Below, in pieces: positions 9,301-17,400 of a stretch of DNA of 28,447 bases; the first letter of the stretch is position 1, and every line of letters begins with the position of its first letter. Source of the stretch: Saprospiraceae bacterium UBA6168 (GTDB taxonomy: Bacteria > Bacteroidota > Bacteroidia > Chitinophagales > Saprospiraceae); the NCBI GenBank assembly GCA_002435785.1, contig DIUC01000023.1, forward strand, positions 1-28,447. The letters run 5' to 3'. A program made the translations under genes and the position numbers. Below the pieces are notes generated by a model. The model ran no database searches. It saw only the letters and a program-made list of their open reading frames with translations, and was not told the DNA's origin.

Positions 9301-11289
9301 TCGACGGCAACCCCCTCAAGCTGGACACTACTGAAGCGTTACACAGGTGCCAACGGCAACCAGTCCGGGCTGGATACTTTTGACATTTCTTCCTTTATTT
9401 CCGCCACGACTACCATTCGGTTCATCTCCTCTTCCTCCGCCACTATGGTGGCGGGCGATATTGTGTATTTTGACAACGTGCAGGTAAGGTACGACCTACC
9501 CACCCCCGCAAGTTATATCGTGCAATTGGTGCAGCCACTTCCAAATGGCTTTTCCCTCACCACCCCAGCACCCTCACCCACGGGCATTCATACGGCGAGC
9601 TTCGCCGGTGCTGGGGCCGGCAATTGCCAAAACAATTTTGGGCTTGCAAGTGCCGATTTATTGATTTCTAAAACGGTAAACGACGAGAACCCAACCACTG
9701 GCGACAATATCCTATTTACGTTGACCGTGACAAACTTGGGCCCGACCAATGCCACTGGTGTTACCGTATCGGAAATATTGCCAAGCGGCTATACTTATGT
9801 ATCGGACAACAGTGGGGGGGCATACAACAGTGGTACTGGCCAATGGTCAATTGGCAACCTTGCGGCATCAGCGACAGTCAGCATTGCAATTACTGTCACG
9901 GTGAACGTAACTGGCAACTATACGAACATCGTGACCATTACTGGCAACCAACCCGACCCGGACACTGGGAACAACTCGGATAACTTGACGATTGGCCCCA
10001 ATTACCTGCCAACTGCCAACTTCAATACCGCCTCCACCAATGAAGACCAAGCAGTGAATATATCGGTACTTGCCAACGATACTTTTGGGGCGGACGGCCC
10101 CAACAGCGGCGCCATCACCATCACCGATAATGCTAATAATGGCAGTGCAATCGTCAACGACGGTGGCACACCACTGGACCCAACCGATGATTTTATCACC
10201 TATACGCCCGCTCCCAATTACTATGGTGCAGATACGTTGATTTACCAAATTTGCGACAGCAACGGCGATTGTGATACGGCGGTCGTTTTCATAAACATAT
10301 TGCCTGTCAATGACCCACCCGTGGCCAACTTCAACACAGCGACGACAGATGAGGACACCCCCGTTACTTTTGGGGTAGTTCAAAACGATACGGACATAGA
10401 CGGCGGTATAGACCCAACATCGGTGACGATAACGGATGCACCATCAAACGGGACGATTGGTGTAAACCCGACGACTGGCGAACTCACTTATACCCCAAAC
10501 CCCGGCTTCAACGGTTTGGACACACTGGTTTACCAAGTCTGCGATTTGGGTATGCCCCTTCCGGCACAGTGCGACACGGCCATCGTGTTCATCGTGGTGA
10601 ACCCTGTCAATGACCCACCGATAGCCATTTTCGACCGGGAGACAACGAACGAAGATACCCCCGTCACCATCAATATACTTGCCAATGATTCAGACAGTGA
10701 CGCAGAAATAGACCCGGAGACCGTCACCATTATTGACCAACCAAACCATGGCATGGTGAGCGTGGACCCGATGACCGGCGAGCTGACTTATACTCCGAAC
10801 CCCAATTTCCACGGTTTTGACACCTTGATATATCAAGTGTGCGACGATGGTTCGCCCCTGCCAGCGCAGTGCGATACGGCAATTGTTTATATCGTAGTCT
10901 TGCCAATGCCTGATATTGCTGCCAATTTTGACCAAACATGCCAAGACAACGGCACTCCCGATGTATCCACCGACGATTATTTCACCATCGAGCTGACGGC
11001 CACCAACCCCGACCCCGGTGGCAGCGGCCAGTATAAAGTTTACGATGGTGCAGAACTGTTGGCCACTGGCACTTATGGCAGCAGCGTCACGCTTTATTGG
11101 CGAAATGCCGCCAATACCTTGCGTTTCCTGGCAGATGGTTCGACGACTTATTCGCTGACCATCGTTGATGCCGACAATTCTTATGACGAAACAACACTGA
11201 CTACCACCCCTGAGGCCAATTGCTCCCCTTGTCCCCCCCCGACATGTCCTCCTGTTTTGGTGACCAAAATACCGATTGGTATGGATTGA
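3376..11289 (+). CDS. Giant secreted multidomain surface protein A (IgGFc-binding-like, SdrD_B, DUF11, cadherin-like)
   Basis: This 2637-aa protein is probably extracellular and structural or adhesive. A hydrophobic signal segment ending in NISAQ lies at residues 63-82, after an unusually long N-region; ATGs at codons 1, 10 and 12 are all possible starts. Domains in order: a lectin/jelly-roll-like module (about 125-325); two Cys-containing Ig-like repeats of 89-aa period (about 566-738); a cadherin-like VLSND module (739-829); an IgGFc-binding-like domain with the signature DHWEDGYE (830-1335); another ND-type module; two SdrD_B modules each interrupted by a jelly-roll-like insert (about 1436-1710 and 1813-2090); DUF11 (2093-2210); and three cadherin-like repeats of about 100 aa with NEDxPV/VNDPP (2211-2512). 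There is no T9SS type A domain; the protein ends in a short Cys/Pro tail, CPPVLVTKIPIGMD. G8 (6915-6922) and C8 (11233-11240) tracts lie in frame. Gene B follows after 168 bases without a clear terminator. Binding partner unknown. Confidence 0.85.
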   Translation: MVFERNKNAHMAMIIASRLCWRAVTLRQYLTGVVFHACLTFFKVVNFELGTNAVKPVETLGDLFKVAAFFSLFFLSANISAQTVTKQLYLSDPSLSLDRIDPVATADNSTSQSFELGQSAITQVGTPAFSNAAETATSHSFTYNSGVTGVNRILMVGISYRNNDSETVSAATYNGQAMTQVGTVNNGTNGRVYIYRLVNPPTGNNTLAVTWNSALNRGAVIGAITYSGVNQTNPTGTFASNTGNNTTPGVTVSSGAGQVAFGVVGGRTTSDYTATTTGATQLWTSRPFSGQTSGCGQSVPGASSVALSWSGSSNQWAAAGVSLNPNITTAIAFTQSPNLCSNLTVKAGTNISVALYLNIVNGSMPSNPNITAALRYGSTTFATSNTPTYNSGTGILTWTGTLPSDVTIPAGQAIVLDITNAQNGVAYLIEYDSQTKPSKINLPVSTYIDITSHQPYTAPYPGGSVISGPVVAGTTLYVRTVVTDPFGFGDITGLNLTITPPGSTVASTSVATSGCTRTYEYAWNTTSLGAGTYSLPATAKEGYENMVTDLQSLNINVCTPAIGLPVFALGATSTRCQGSGTVTYTATASNSTGITYSLDAASLTGGNTINAGTGQVTYLAGWTGISIITATASGCNGPTIASHTETITQTVGTPIFNLGPTSTRCLGPGSVTYTATATNSTGISYSLDATSLAGGNTINASTGAVTYTASWVGTSIITASAAGCNGPRTSTHTATTKAIIAVDDAGNGSQGAPIVLNVLSNDLCSVNSASMTIVNQPQSGSLQIGTGGEVTYLPNGSFTGNDQYAYRVCSSTSPVVCDTAIVELTIAPSVNDPCGEAVRSKTYYLPFPHNAAQLRKTLLSAANVNLLTNNARNIVSIKTAYPGTILTYDHWEDGYEADITVPIQSTTRIWGDGNPSNGIAPGYPTDIIPAGGYIILDNQFQYNPRVSSDIFFDGRDKIYTTNDIALSEITGDAGATGGTVLMNVQNLKTNVLDISRFANFFILPFGENITFGSTSAFRYTAAFIRAATNGTVVSLDYNGDGTVDLTQTLNEGEVWFYDGTASLPGVGADVNQSNDIKAGATITATNPVGVDLVFGGIDSYGTRNLALLPSGYVGNSYYNPVYTSLASAPVYVFFTNTDDSAITVNWTAGNGSSGAISVPAKGSNYINLPVATTAYKFESVGGEPFTAVAVIDADAAGSTYDWAFPLIATEQLTDFSSIAWAPGSNDLSGNYQPVWVTPTANTTLYIKFNGDLTTPTPTMSPCGIPYDIAVTLTALQAYRIFDPDNDQTGLAIFTCDGTTIAAAWGEDPNAGNPSPTGTPAMDVGYVMEPKCLQQLIVANDNKEFTQPSTPVIIAVLDNDFSFLCTIDTASISTTGLLQPSNGLITINPNGTITYLPNPGFTGTDMFEYRICSKEFTGVCDVAKVIVMVTECMPLPSESLIIGKVYVEQLPDNGAYDAGEEFAAGVRVDLYIDANCNGVLNAGESITQTTISNNSGYYSFSVQNGYNAKDDFDPTVSFSGNDGGVNWSTNWVEQSDDGVINTGDVRIMADASIGGFGNAIRIGGPSNGISRSLTFSNATAAKLKFMFRRQNFNNGGEQLLVQINGSTVYTINDGDFVPTDVNYTEVEINLTAFNANASNTLQFITNNIPATNEYFWIDNVELIYYRVPACYIAKVEPSNTGGDYSASSLNNQSASFVGLGLCDLNNYLGVLANLVAVDDAVNTPIDVPVIIPVLSNDVPGKPNPASVTTVGVTNQPANGSITINPNGTITYTPNPGFIGTDDFEYKVCSIEDPAVCDIALVTVTVSCASNPLHNTITGFVYDDVNLNGTQQAGEPGRSGVGVNLFRDLNANGVLNAGEPLVNTTTTSLLGAYAFDIVPPSTASTFLDQFNANTTANQSNGTTSWTGNAWVEVNEADGFGAGDITITSANGLRIQNANKGARRTANIAGAIAAKLIFNYVETGLDLQVGDYVDVEVASTATPSSWTLLKRYTGANGNQSGLDTFDISSFISATTTIRFISSSSATMVAGDIVYFDNVQVRYDLPTPASYIVQLVQPLPNGFSLTTPAPSPTGIHTASFAGAGAGNCQNNFGLASADLLISKTVNDENPTTGDNILFTLTVTNLGPTNATGVTVSEILPSGYTYVSDNSGGAYNSGTGQWSIGNLAASATVSIAITVTVNVTGNYTNIVTITGNQPDPDTGNNSDNLTIGPNYLPTANFNTASTNEDQAVNISVLANDTFGADGPNSGAITITDNANNGSAIVNDGGTPLDPTDDFITYTPAPNYYGADTLIYQICDSNGDCDTAVVFINILPVNDPPVANFNTATTDEDTPVTFGVVQNDTDIDGGIDPTSVTITDAPSNGTIGVNPTTGELTYTPNPGFNGLDTLVYQVCDLGMPLPAQCDTAIVFIVVNPVNDPPIAIFDRETTNEDTPVTINILANDSDSDAEIDPETVTIIDQPNHGMVSVDPMTGELTYTPNPNFHGFDTLIYQVCDDGSPLPAQCDTAIVYIVVLPMPDIAANFDQTCQDNGTPDVSTDDYFTIELTATNPDPGGSGQYKVYDGAELLATGTYGSSVTLYWRNAANTLRFLADGSTTYSLTIVDADNSYDETTLTTTPEANCSPCPPPTCPPVLVTKIPIGMD

Positions 11290-11304
11290 TAGAAAAGATA
11301 GGGT

Positions 11305-11332
11305 AGCTGTTCCCCCACTTTTTGCAACAGCT
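11305..11332 (+). other. Hairpin in the A-B intergenic gap
   Basis: AGCTGTT (11305-11311) pairs perfectly with AACAGCT (11326-11332) around a 14-base loop. No T-run follows the 3' arm, so it is not a good intrinsic terminator. It may be an RNA processing or 3'-stabilising element, or chance. The rest of the 168-bp gap (11290-11457) is AT-rich and shows no recognised promoter. Confidence 0.35.
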
Positions 11333-11457
11333 CAGAATTTGAAAATAACCCCCTCTGCAATGTCGGATTGAATCGGCAAGGCGCTCGGCGGCTCATGTCC
11401 CGAAGGGCATTGCTATTGTATATGGTAAATCTAATTTTTTAAACATTATTATTAATC

Positions 11458-14025
11458 ATGAAAAAAGTTCTTCCTTCTCAACATCGAACATGGTTTAAAC
11501 TCATGTCCGCATTCATGCTGACTTTGTTTGGCATGAGGGCCTCGGCCCAAATCACTACACCTACTGGTATTTGTGAAAATACATACCAGTATTGTACACA
11601 GGATACCGTAAAATTGGTGCCTTCCAACACAACCGATTACACCAATTTTGTTTGGTATGCTGGGTCTGTTTCGCCGGCTAATCAAATTACTGCGCTCAAT
11701 GCGGCCTCCTTCAATGTTGACCCAAACCGTTTGGGCAGCAACACCATTTATGTGTCAGCTCCAGGTGGCACGTACATCCTTACTTCGGAGTATGCTACGC
11801 CGGCAGGTTGTGCCACCAAGAACGAAACCTTGGTTATCCAGTACCTGCCAGTGCCGAATTTGGTGACCACGGCGGACACCATCTGTGCGTCATCGGGGCA
11901 ATCGGCCAACCTGGCCAGTTTGGTGACGGATGCAAACAGCACGACTGGCCCTACGCCAGTATGGTACCTGACGTTGGCAGATGCCCGAGCACAAACGAAC
12001 GCCCTTGTCAGCACGGTCGTTAACCCGACGGCTACTACCAAGTACTATGTGCGCAAGAACACCACCGCACAAGATGCCGAGGGTTCGTCGTGTTATGACC
12101 TCGACAGCGTTATCGTTGATGTTCGCTGCCTCAATCTTGGCAACTATGTATGGTATGACACCAACAATGACGGCATTATTGGCCTTGGTGAAGCACCAAT
12201 GCCCGGCGTCACCGTTGAGTTGTTTTACGATGCCGATGGCAACGGCGTGATTGACGTGTCCGAACAGACCGTTTATGCGACGGCAACTACCAACGGCACT
12301 GGCCTGTACCTGTTTGAAGGTTTGCCAGAGGGCAAATACTTTGTAGGCATTCCCGCTTCGCAATTTGGCACGGGCGGCGCCCTCCAACACCTGCACAGCA
12401 GCGGCACGACCATGGGTGGTGCTGGCACGACCTCCGAGCTTTCGGCAGCGGACCCAGATGCGAACGCCTCTGACACCGACGACAATGGCCAGTACCAAAA
12501 AGTGGGCTTCTATGTCGGCGGCGTCATGACCAATGCACCAGTTACGCTCAACTACACCCTTGAGCCTATGGGCGAAAGCCCAAACAACAGCTCCATCGCC
12601 GACGGCGACGACAACCTCACGGTTGACTTCGGCTTCTACGGCATGAGTATCGGTAGCGGCATTTTCGCCGATGTGAACAACAACGGTACGCAGGACCCAT
12701 CTGAAACTGGCATCGCTGGCGTGACGGTCATCCTGTATGCTGCCAACGGCACAACGGTTATTGCTACCACGGTTTCCGATTCCAATGGCAATTACCTCTT
12801 CACCAATTTGCCTGAAGGCAGCTACATCGTTGGGGTACAAACTGCTGGTGGGCCGCTTGATGGCTACCACAGTGCCGACGACATCGCCACTTCTGGCACC
12901 CCAGATGCGGTTGACGGCGACGATAACGGTATCAACTTGGTCGGCACGGTCGTCCAAACCGGCACCATTACCCTTACCGCTGGTGGTGCACCGACTGGTG
13001 AGCCTGAAAATGGAACGGCAATGGGCAACCCAAGCGTTCAGGACAACCCGCTCACACCGGACAACAACTCGAACCTACACGTGGACTTCGGTTTCGTGCC
13101 AGACTGCCCAACCATCACCAATCCTGCTGGTGCGCAGACCATCTGTGCGACCGAAGGTGGCGTTGACCTGAGTGTGAGCACCAACCAGAATGTAGTGGAC
13201 ATCCGTTTTGTGCGCTTCACCAGCGCCCAAACTGGCAATGCCATGTACACGGGCGGTACGCAGATTGGCTCCAACGTGACGCCGACTGGCGCATCCGACC
13301 CATACGAGGCCACTTACACGTTCAACACTGCCGACTTCCCGAACACGGGTACTTCGGTCATTACCTACTATGTGTACGCCATCATGAACCCAGCCTCGGC
13401 TGACCCGACCTGCCGTCCTTACCAGGAAATTCAGGTAGTCGTGAATCCGAAGCCAACTGCAACGAACGCATCCATTACGGAGTGTGAAAATGCACTTGGC
13501 AGCGGCGAGGGCGACTTCACGCTGACGGATGCAAACACCACAGTATTGGGTGGCCAAACGGGCATGACCGTGACCTACCACGCTACTTTGGCAGATGCCC
13601 AAGCTGGTACGCCAGACTTGACAAGCGGCTACGCTGCTCCTGCTGGCACCATCTACGTACGGGTTGAAAACGCACAAGGCTGCTACGAAACTGCGACTAT
13701 CACCCTCAACGTGAACCCGAAACCGGAATTCACGCTGGCACTTGCCACGGTATGCCCTGGCGACGAACCAGAGGTGAACATCAGCGGATTGCTCAATGGC
13801 GACCCAATGCTTTCCTTGACGAGCGTCAATGGCGGTACATTCAACCCTTACGATGCTTCTCCGCCAAGCCTTACCACGGCTGATGGCATCTTGTTGGGTG
13901 CAACAAATACCATCACGGTGCGCAACCAGTTTGGCTGCGAAACCGACAACACCATCGACGTCCCGAACATCACGCCACTCGTTTGCCCACCAGTGAACGT
14001 GACCGTGAAACGGGCTGGAGAGTAA
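11458..14025 (+). CDS. Secreted SdrD_B-domain surface protein B
   Basis: This 855-aa protein starts with a clear signal peptide (residues 1-31, ending in RASAQ) directly from the ATG. Residues 32-222 are Ig-like, with paired cysteines and a TTKYYVRKN segment typical of Bacteroidota gliding/adhesin Ig modules. Two SdrD_B (Cna-B-like, probably Ca-binding) modules follow: about 224-396 starting GNYVWYDTNNDGI, and about 397-548 starting GSGIFADVNNNGT. Both carry the Asp/Asn-rich loops expected for calcium. Three more Ig-like modules (about 549-840) are joined by VNPKP linkers. There is no T9SS type A or B domain; instead the protein ends VCPPVNVTVKRAGE, matching the end of protein A (CPPVxVT). 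A strong terminator lies 87 bases downstream. Likely a cell-surface or matrix component made together with A; the function is inferred from domains only. Confidence 0.85.
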   Translation: MKKVLPSQHRTWFKLMSAFMLTLFGMRASAQITTPTGICENTYQYCTQDTVKLVPSNTTDYTNFVWYAGSVSPANQITALNAASFNVDPNRLGSNTIYVSAPGGTYILTSEYATPAGCATKNETLVIQYLPVPNLVTTADTICASSGQSANLASLVTDANSTTGPTPVWYLTLADARAQTNALVSTVVNPTATTKYYVRKNTTAQDAEGSSCYDLDSVIVDVRCLNLGNYVWYDTNNDGIIGLGEAPMPGVTVELFYDADGNGVIDVSEQTVYATATTNGTGLYLFEGLPEGKYFVGIPASQFGTGGALQHLHSSGTTMGGAGTTSELSAADPDANASDTDDNGQYQKVGFYVGGVMTNAPVTLNYTLEPMGESPNNSSIADGDDNLTVDFGFYGMSIGSGIFADVNNNGTQDPSETGIAGVTVILYAANGTTVIATTVSDSNGNYLFTNLPEGSYIVGVQTAGGPLDGYHSADDIATSGTPDAVDGDDNGINLVGTVVQTGTITLTAGGAPTGEPENGTAMGNPSVQDNPLTPDNNSNLHVDFGFVPDCPTITNPAGAQTICATEGGVDLSVSTNQNVVDIRFVRFTSAQTGNAMYTGGTQIGSNVTPTGASDPYEATYTFNTADFPNTGTSVITYYVYAIMNPASADPTCRPYQEIQVVVNPKPTATNASITECENALGSGEGDFTLTDANTTVLGGQTGMTVTYHATLADAQAGTPDLTSGYAAPAGTIYVRVENAQGCYETATITLNVNPKPEFTLALATVCPGDEPEVNISGLLNGDPMLSLTSVNGGTFNPYDASPPSLTTADGILLGATNTITVRNQFGCETDNTIDVPNITPLVCPPVNVTVKRAGE

Positions 14026-14111
14026 CATGACCATGAGAGATGCTGGTGGCAGGATGGGCAGCAATGCGCATCCTGCCTACCAGATTTGACGCATTCACAC
14101 AAAATTATGGC

Positions 14112-14164
14112 GGCCACCGGAGCCGCACACCGCCCTGCGGAGCGGCTTCCGGTGGCCTTTTTTT
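14112..14164 (+). terminator. Intrinsic terminator after gene B
   Basis: A GC-rich stem is formed by 14112-14126 (GGCCACCGGAGCCGC) and 14142-14157 (GCGGCTTCCGGTGGCC), with one bulged base, followed directly by seven T residues (14158-14164). This is a textbook Rho-independent terminator. It makes gene C a separate transcription unit from B. Confidence 0.9.
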
Positions 14165-14234
14165 AGATGCCATGAGCTACTTTGAAAACAAGGCTTTTTG
14201 AACAATATTGGAATTGCCCCAAACGACAAAAGAC

Positions 14235-14354
14235 ATGGATAGCCCAGAAGAAAAAGGCCAGGTTTTTAGCCCATACACGGGCCAGTTTCCTGACCAAGTG
14301 CGGTTATTGGCGAGGTTTATTTATACTTCAAACCGTCAGGCTTTGACTGAATAA
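14235..14354 (+). CDS. Possible 39-aa small ORF between B and C
   Basis: An ATG at 14235 opens a 39-codon frame ending in TAA at 14354. The product is soluble and charged, begins MDSPEEKGQV and ends TSNRQALTE, with no signal peptide, membrane segment or known motif. It lies after the terminator of gene B and 83 bases before the start of gene C. The composition is more protein-like than the surrounding frames, but no homologue is recognised and there is no clear ribosome site. It could equally be part of the leader of gene C. Confidence 0.25.
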   Translation: MDSPEEKGQVFSPYTGQFPDQVRLLARFIYTSNRQALTE

Positions 14355-14437
14355 ACTCTCATAAACCATTCTCAACCCGTCTCAACTTGCATGAAATTGG
14401 ACAAAATCTGGCACTCCAAAGTATAAACACACATCCG

Positions 14438-17400
14438 ATGAATTACGAAATGCTGCAAGCCATCATAAATACTTTGAAAAAGGTCGCAAAACCATCCATG
14501 CGCCTCGCATTGGTCTTGGCTTGCCTATTCGGGGCTTTGAATGCTTTTGCACAGCATGACGTTGCGCTTGAAAAATCAGTGGACAAGGACAGTGTCGCCG
14601 CAGGAACTACCGTCACGTTCACGATTCGAGTGCTAAACCAAAACATGACAAATGTAGCTGGGTTGCAGGTGCGTGATACGCTGGTGCCCGGCCTTACTTA
14701 TATCAGCCATGTGGCTGCCGCTGGCACTACTTATGATGTCTCGAACGGGATTTGGATGATTGGCAGCCAGCTCAATGCCACCACGCCGGAACTGGTATTG
14801 ACCATCACCACACGGGTGGAAGGGGAGGGCATGTACATGAACATCGCAGAAGTGGTGGCGATGTCGGGCACGGATGTGGACAGTGCGCCAAACAATGAGG
14901 AACTCTTGGAGGACGACATGGACAAGGCTTGCGTCTCCGTGCCAATCACCATTTGTTCACAATTAAAAGACTCCATTCGGGTGACGCTGTTGCCCATGTT
15001 CACCGATATACAATGGTACAAAGACGGTGTTTTGATACCCGCCAGCCAAGGCGGCACACAGGACACTTTTTACATCACATCGGCTGGCTTGTTTGCTTTT
15101 ACTGCTACGCAAAATGGTTGCCCGACACTCACCTGCTGCCCCGTGGTAGTCAAGGACAGTTGCTATGATTTGGCGCTCCGCAAAACGTTGGCCATCGGCC
15201 AAAACGGCAGCGTAATCGTTGGCTCCGTCGTCAATTTCAACCTTGAAATCATCAACCAAGGCGACTTGGCGGCAAAGACATTTTCCGTCATTGACTATGC
15301 CGACCCTGCTTTTTTCGCTCCTTTCAACCTCTCCGACAACCCGCCCGGCATAACCACCGGCTCCGCCACCATTCCCTATGTTTGGTCGGCTGCTGGCAAC
15401 GATGGCATAGCAACCTTGAACGGTACGCTGCTGCCCGGTCAATCCGTCAACCTGCCCGTTGCCCTTAAGGCCGTGCATGGCGGGCAGGCCACCAATTTTG
15501 CGGAGATAAACGCCGACGATGAGCGGGACGTGGACTCCCAGCCCGAAAGCCAGCAAAACAATGGCAATTCGGACTCCTATGTTGACAATGAAATAAATAA
15601 CAACGGCGGTGACGAGGACGACCACGATGGCGCTACTCTCACCGTGCTGGCTTCCTCGCTCGGCGACATTGTATGGTTTGACCTCAACCACGATGGCCAG
15701 CAAGATGCCAACGAGGTTGGTGCGGAAGGGGCCATTGTTCACCTATATGACGTTGACCACAACCTCTTGGCTGCTGATACCACAGATGCGGACGGAAGGT
15801 ATTTCTTCAATGATTTGCCGCCTGGCAGCTATTATGTGGTGCTTGATTTGAGCACACTGCCCGCTGGCTCATTGGTTACGCTGCAATATGCGGGCAATCC
15901 CGATACGGACAATGATGCCGATGCCACTGGCACGACTCAAGTGGTAACATTGGCCGCAGGTCAGTCTTACACCAGCTTGGACTTGGGCATATTTCCCGGT
16001 GACTTCGACTTGGCGCTGGAAAAAATGCTTTCCCCCGGCCAATCGCCGATGGTGGATATTGGCAACGAGGTTTCCTATACCATCAGAATCACCAACGAGG
16101 GCAACCTCCCGGCCTACCATATTGATGTGAACGACAACATCCCCGCTGGCTTGGCGCTCAGCCCGAACGAACTTAACTGGACGATGAATGGGGCGAACAT
16201 GGCCACCTATGTGTTCCCGGGGCCGCTCTTGCCGGGGCAGTCGGCCTCCATTGAACTTCGCATGGTGGTAATCTTCGGTGCTTCGGGGCAGCAAATCGTC
16301 AACGTTGCGGAAATTACTTCCGCAGAAGACAACAATGGCACCGTTTACACGGACCTTGACTCCACCCCCAACAACGGCAACCCCGATGAGGACGATATTG
16401 ACGAGGAGATGATTGAGTTGATTCCCCACGACCCGACTGGCTGGATTTACTGCGACAAAACCGGGAAAATCATCACCGGAGGCACCATCACCGTGACCGG
16501 CCCGAACGGCATTCCCAACAGCCAGGTATACATCGTGCACGATGGCTCGGAGGGCTACTATGAGTTTTACACCAATGGTACGCCCGGCATTTACACCCTG
16601 AGTTACTCCCACCCGCTGGGCTTCCCCCTCAGCCCCAATTGCCCGCCATTGGCAGGGCCATTCGACCCAACGGGTCTCCAAAGCCCAGTGGTGCTTGGCT
16701 CCGACACCCTCAACGCCATGTACCTCGAAAACAAAACCTGTGCGGCCAACCCATTTTACCTTTCCTTTGAAGTGCAGCCCAATGACCCCATTATCCTGCA
16801 CAACAACATCCCCGTGCAGTGCATCTTCATCGGCTCCATTGTTTGCGACGATGCCAACCACAACGACCAGTCCGATGCGGGCGACCAGCCCATTGCGGGA
16901 GCAACTGTCCACCTTTACGACTGTGCTGACACGTCAACCCCACTGTACACCACCACCACTGATTCGTTAGGTCACTATCGCTTTGATGGGCTGGAACCCG
17001 GCAACTACATGGTCGGCTATGACCTGCAGCCCAGTGTGCGCCCAATCTCCACTGGCGTGATTGATGCCAATGGCTTCTCTCCCTGCATCACTCTGACCTG
17101 GGGCCAGTGCGACACCAACACCGTTATCTGCCTTTATACTTGCCCCGATGTTTCCGCTGGGCCTGATTTGGCGCTTTGCAGCAATGGCGAGTCTGTGCAA
17201 CTCAGTGCAACCGTACCACATGGCAACGGCGGCTTCACTTGGTCGCCATCCACTGGCTTGAGCAATCCGAACATTCCCAACCCCGTGGCAATGCCCTTGG
17301 CCACGACCACCTACACCGTCACGTACAATGACGGGTTGGGCTGTGTGGACACCGATGCAATGACCATCACGATAGGAAATCCATTTCCATACCTGACCAA

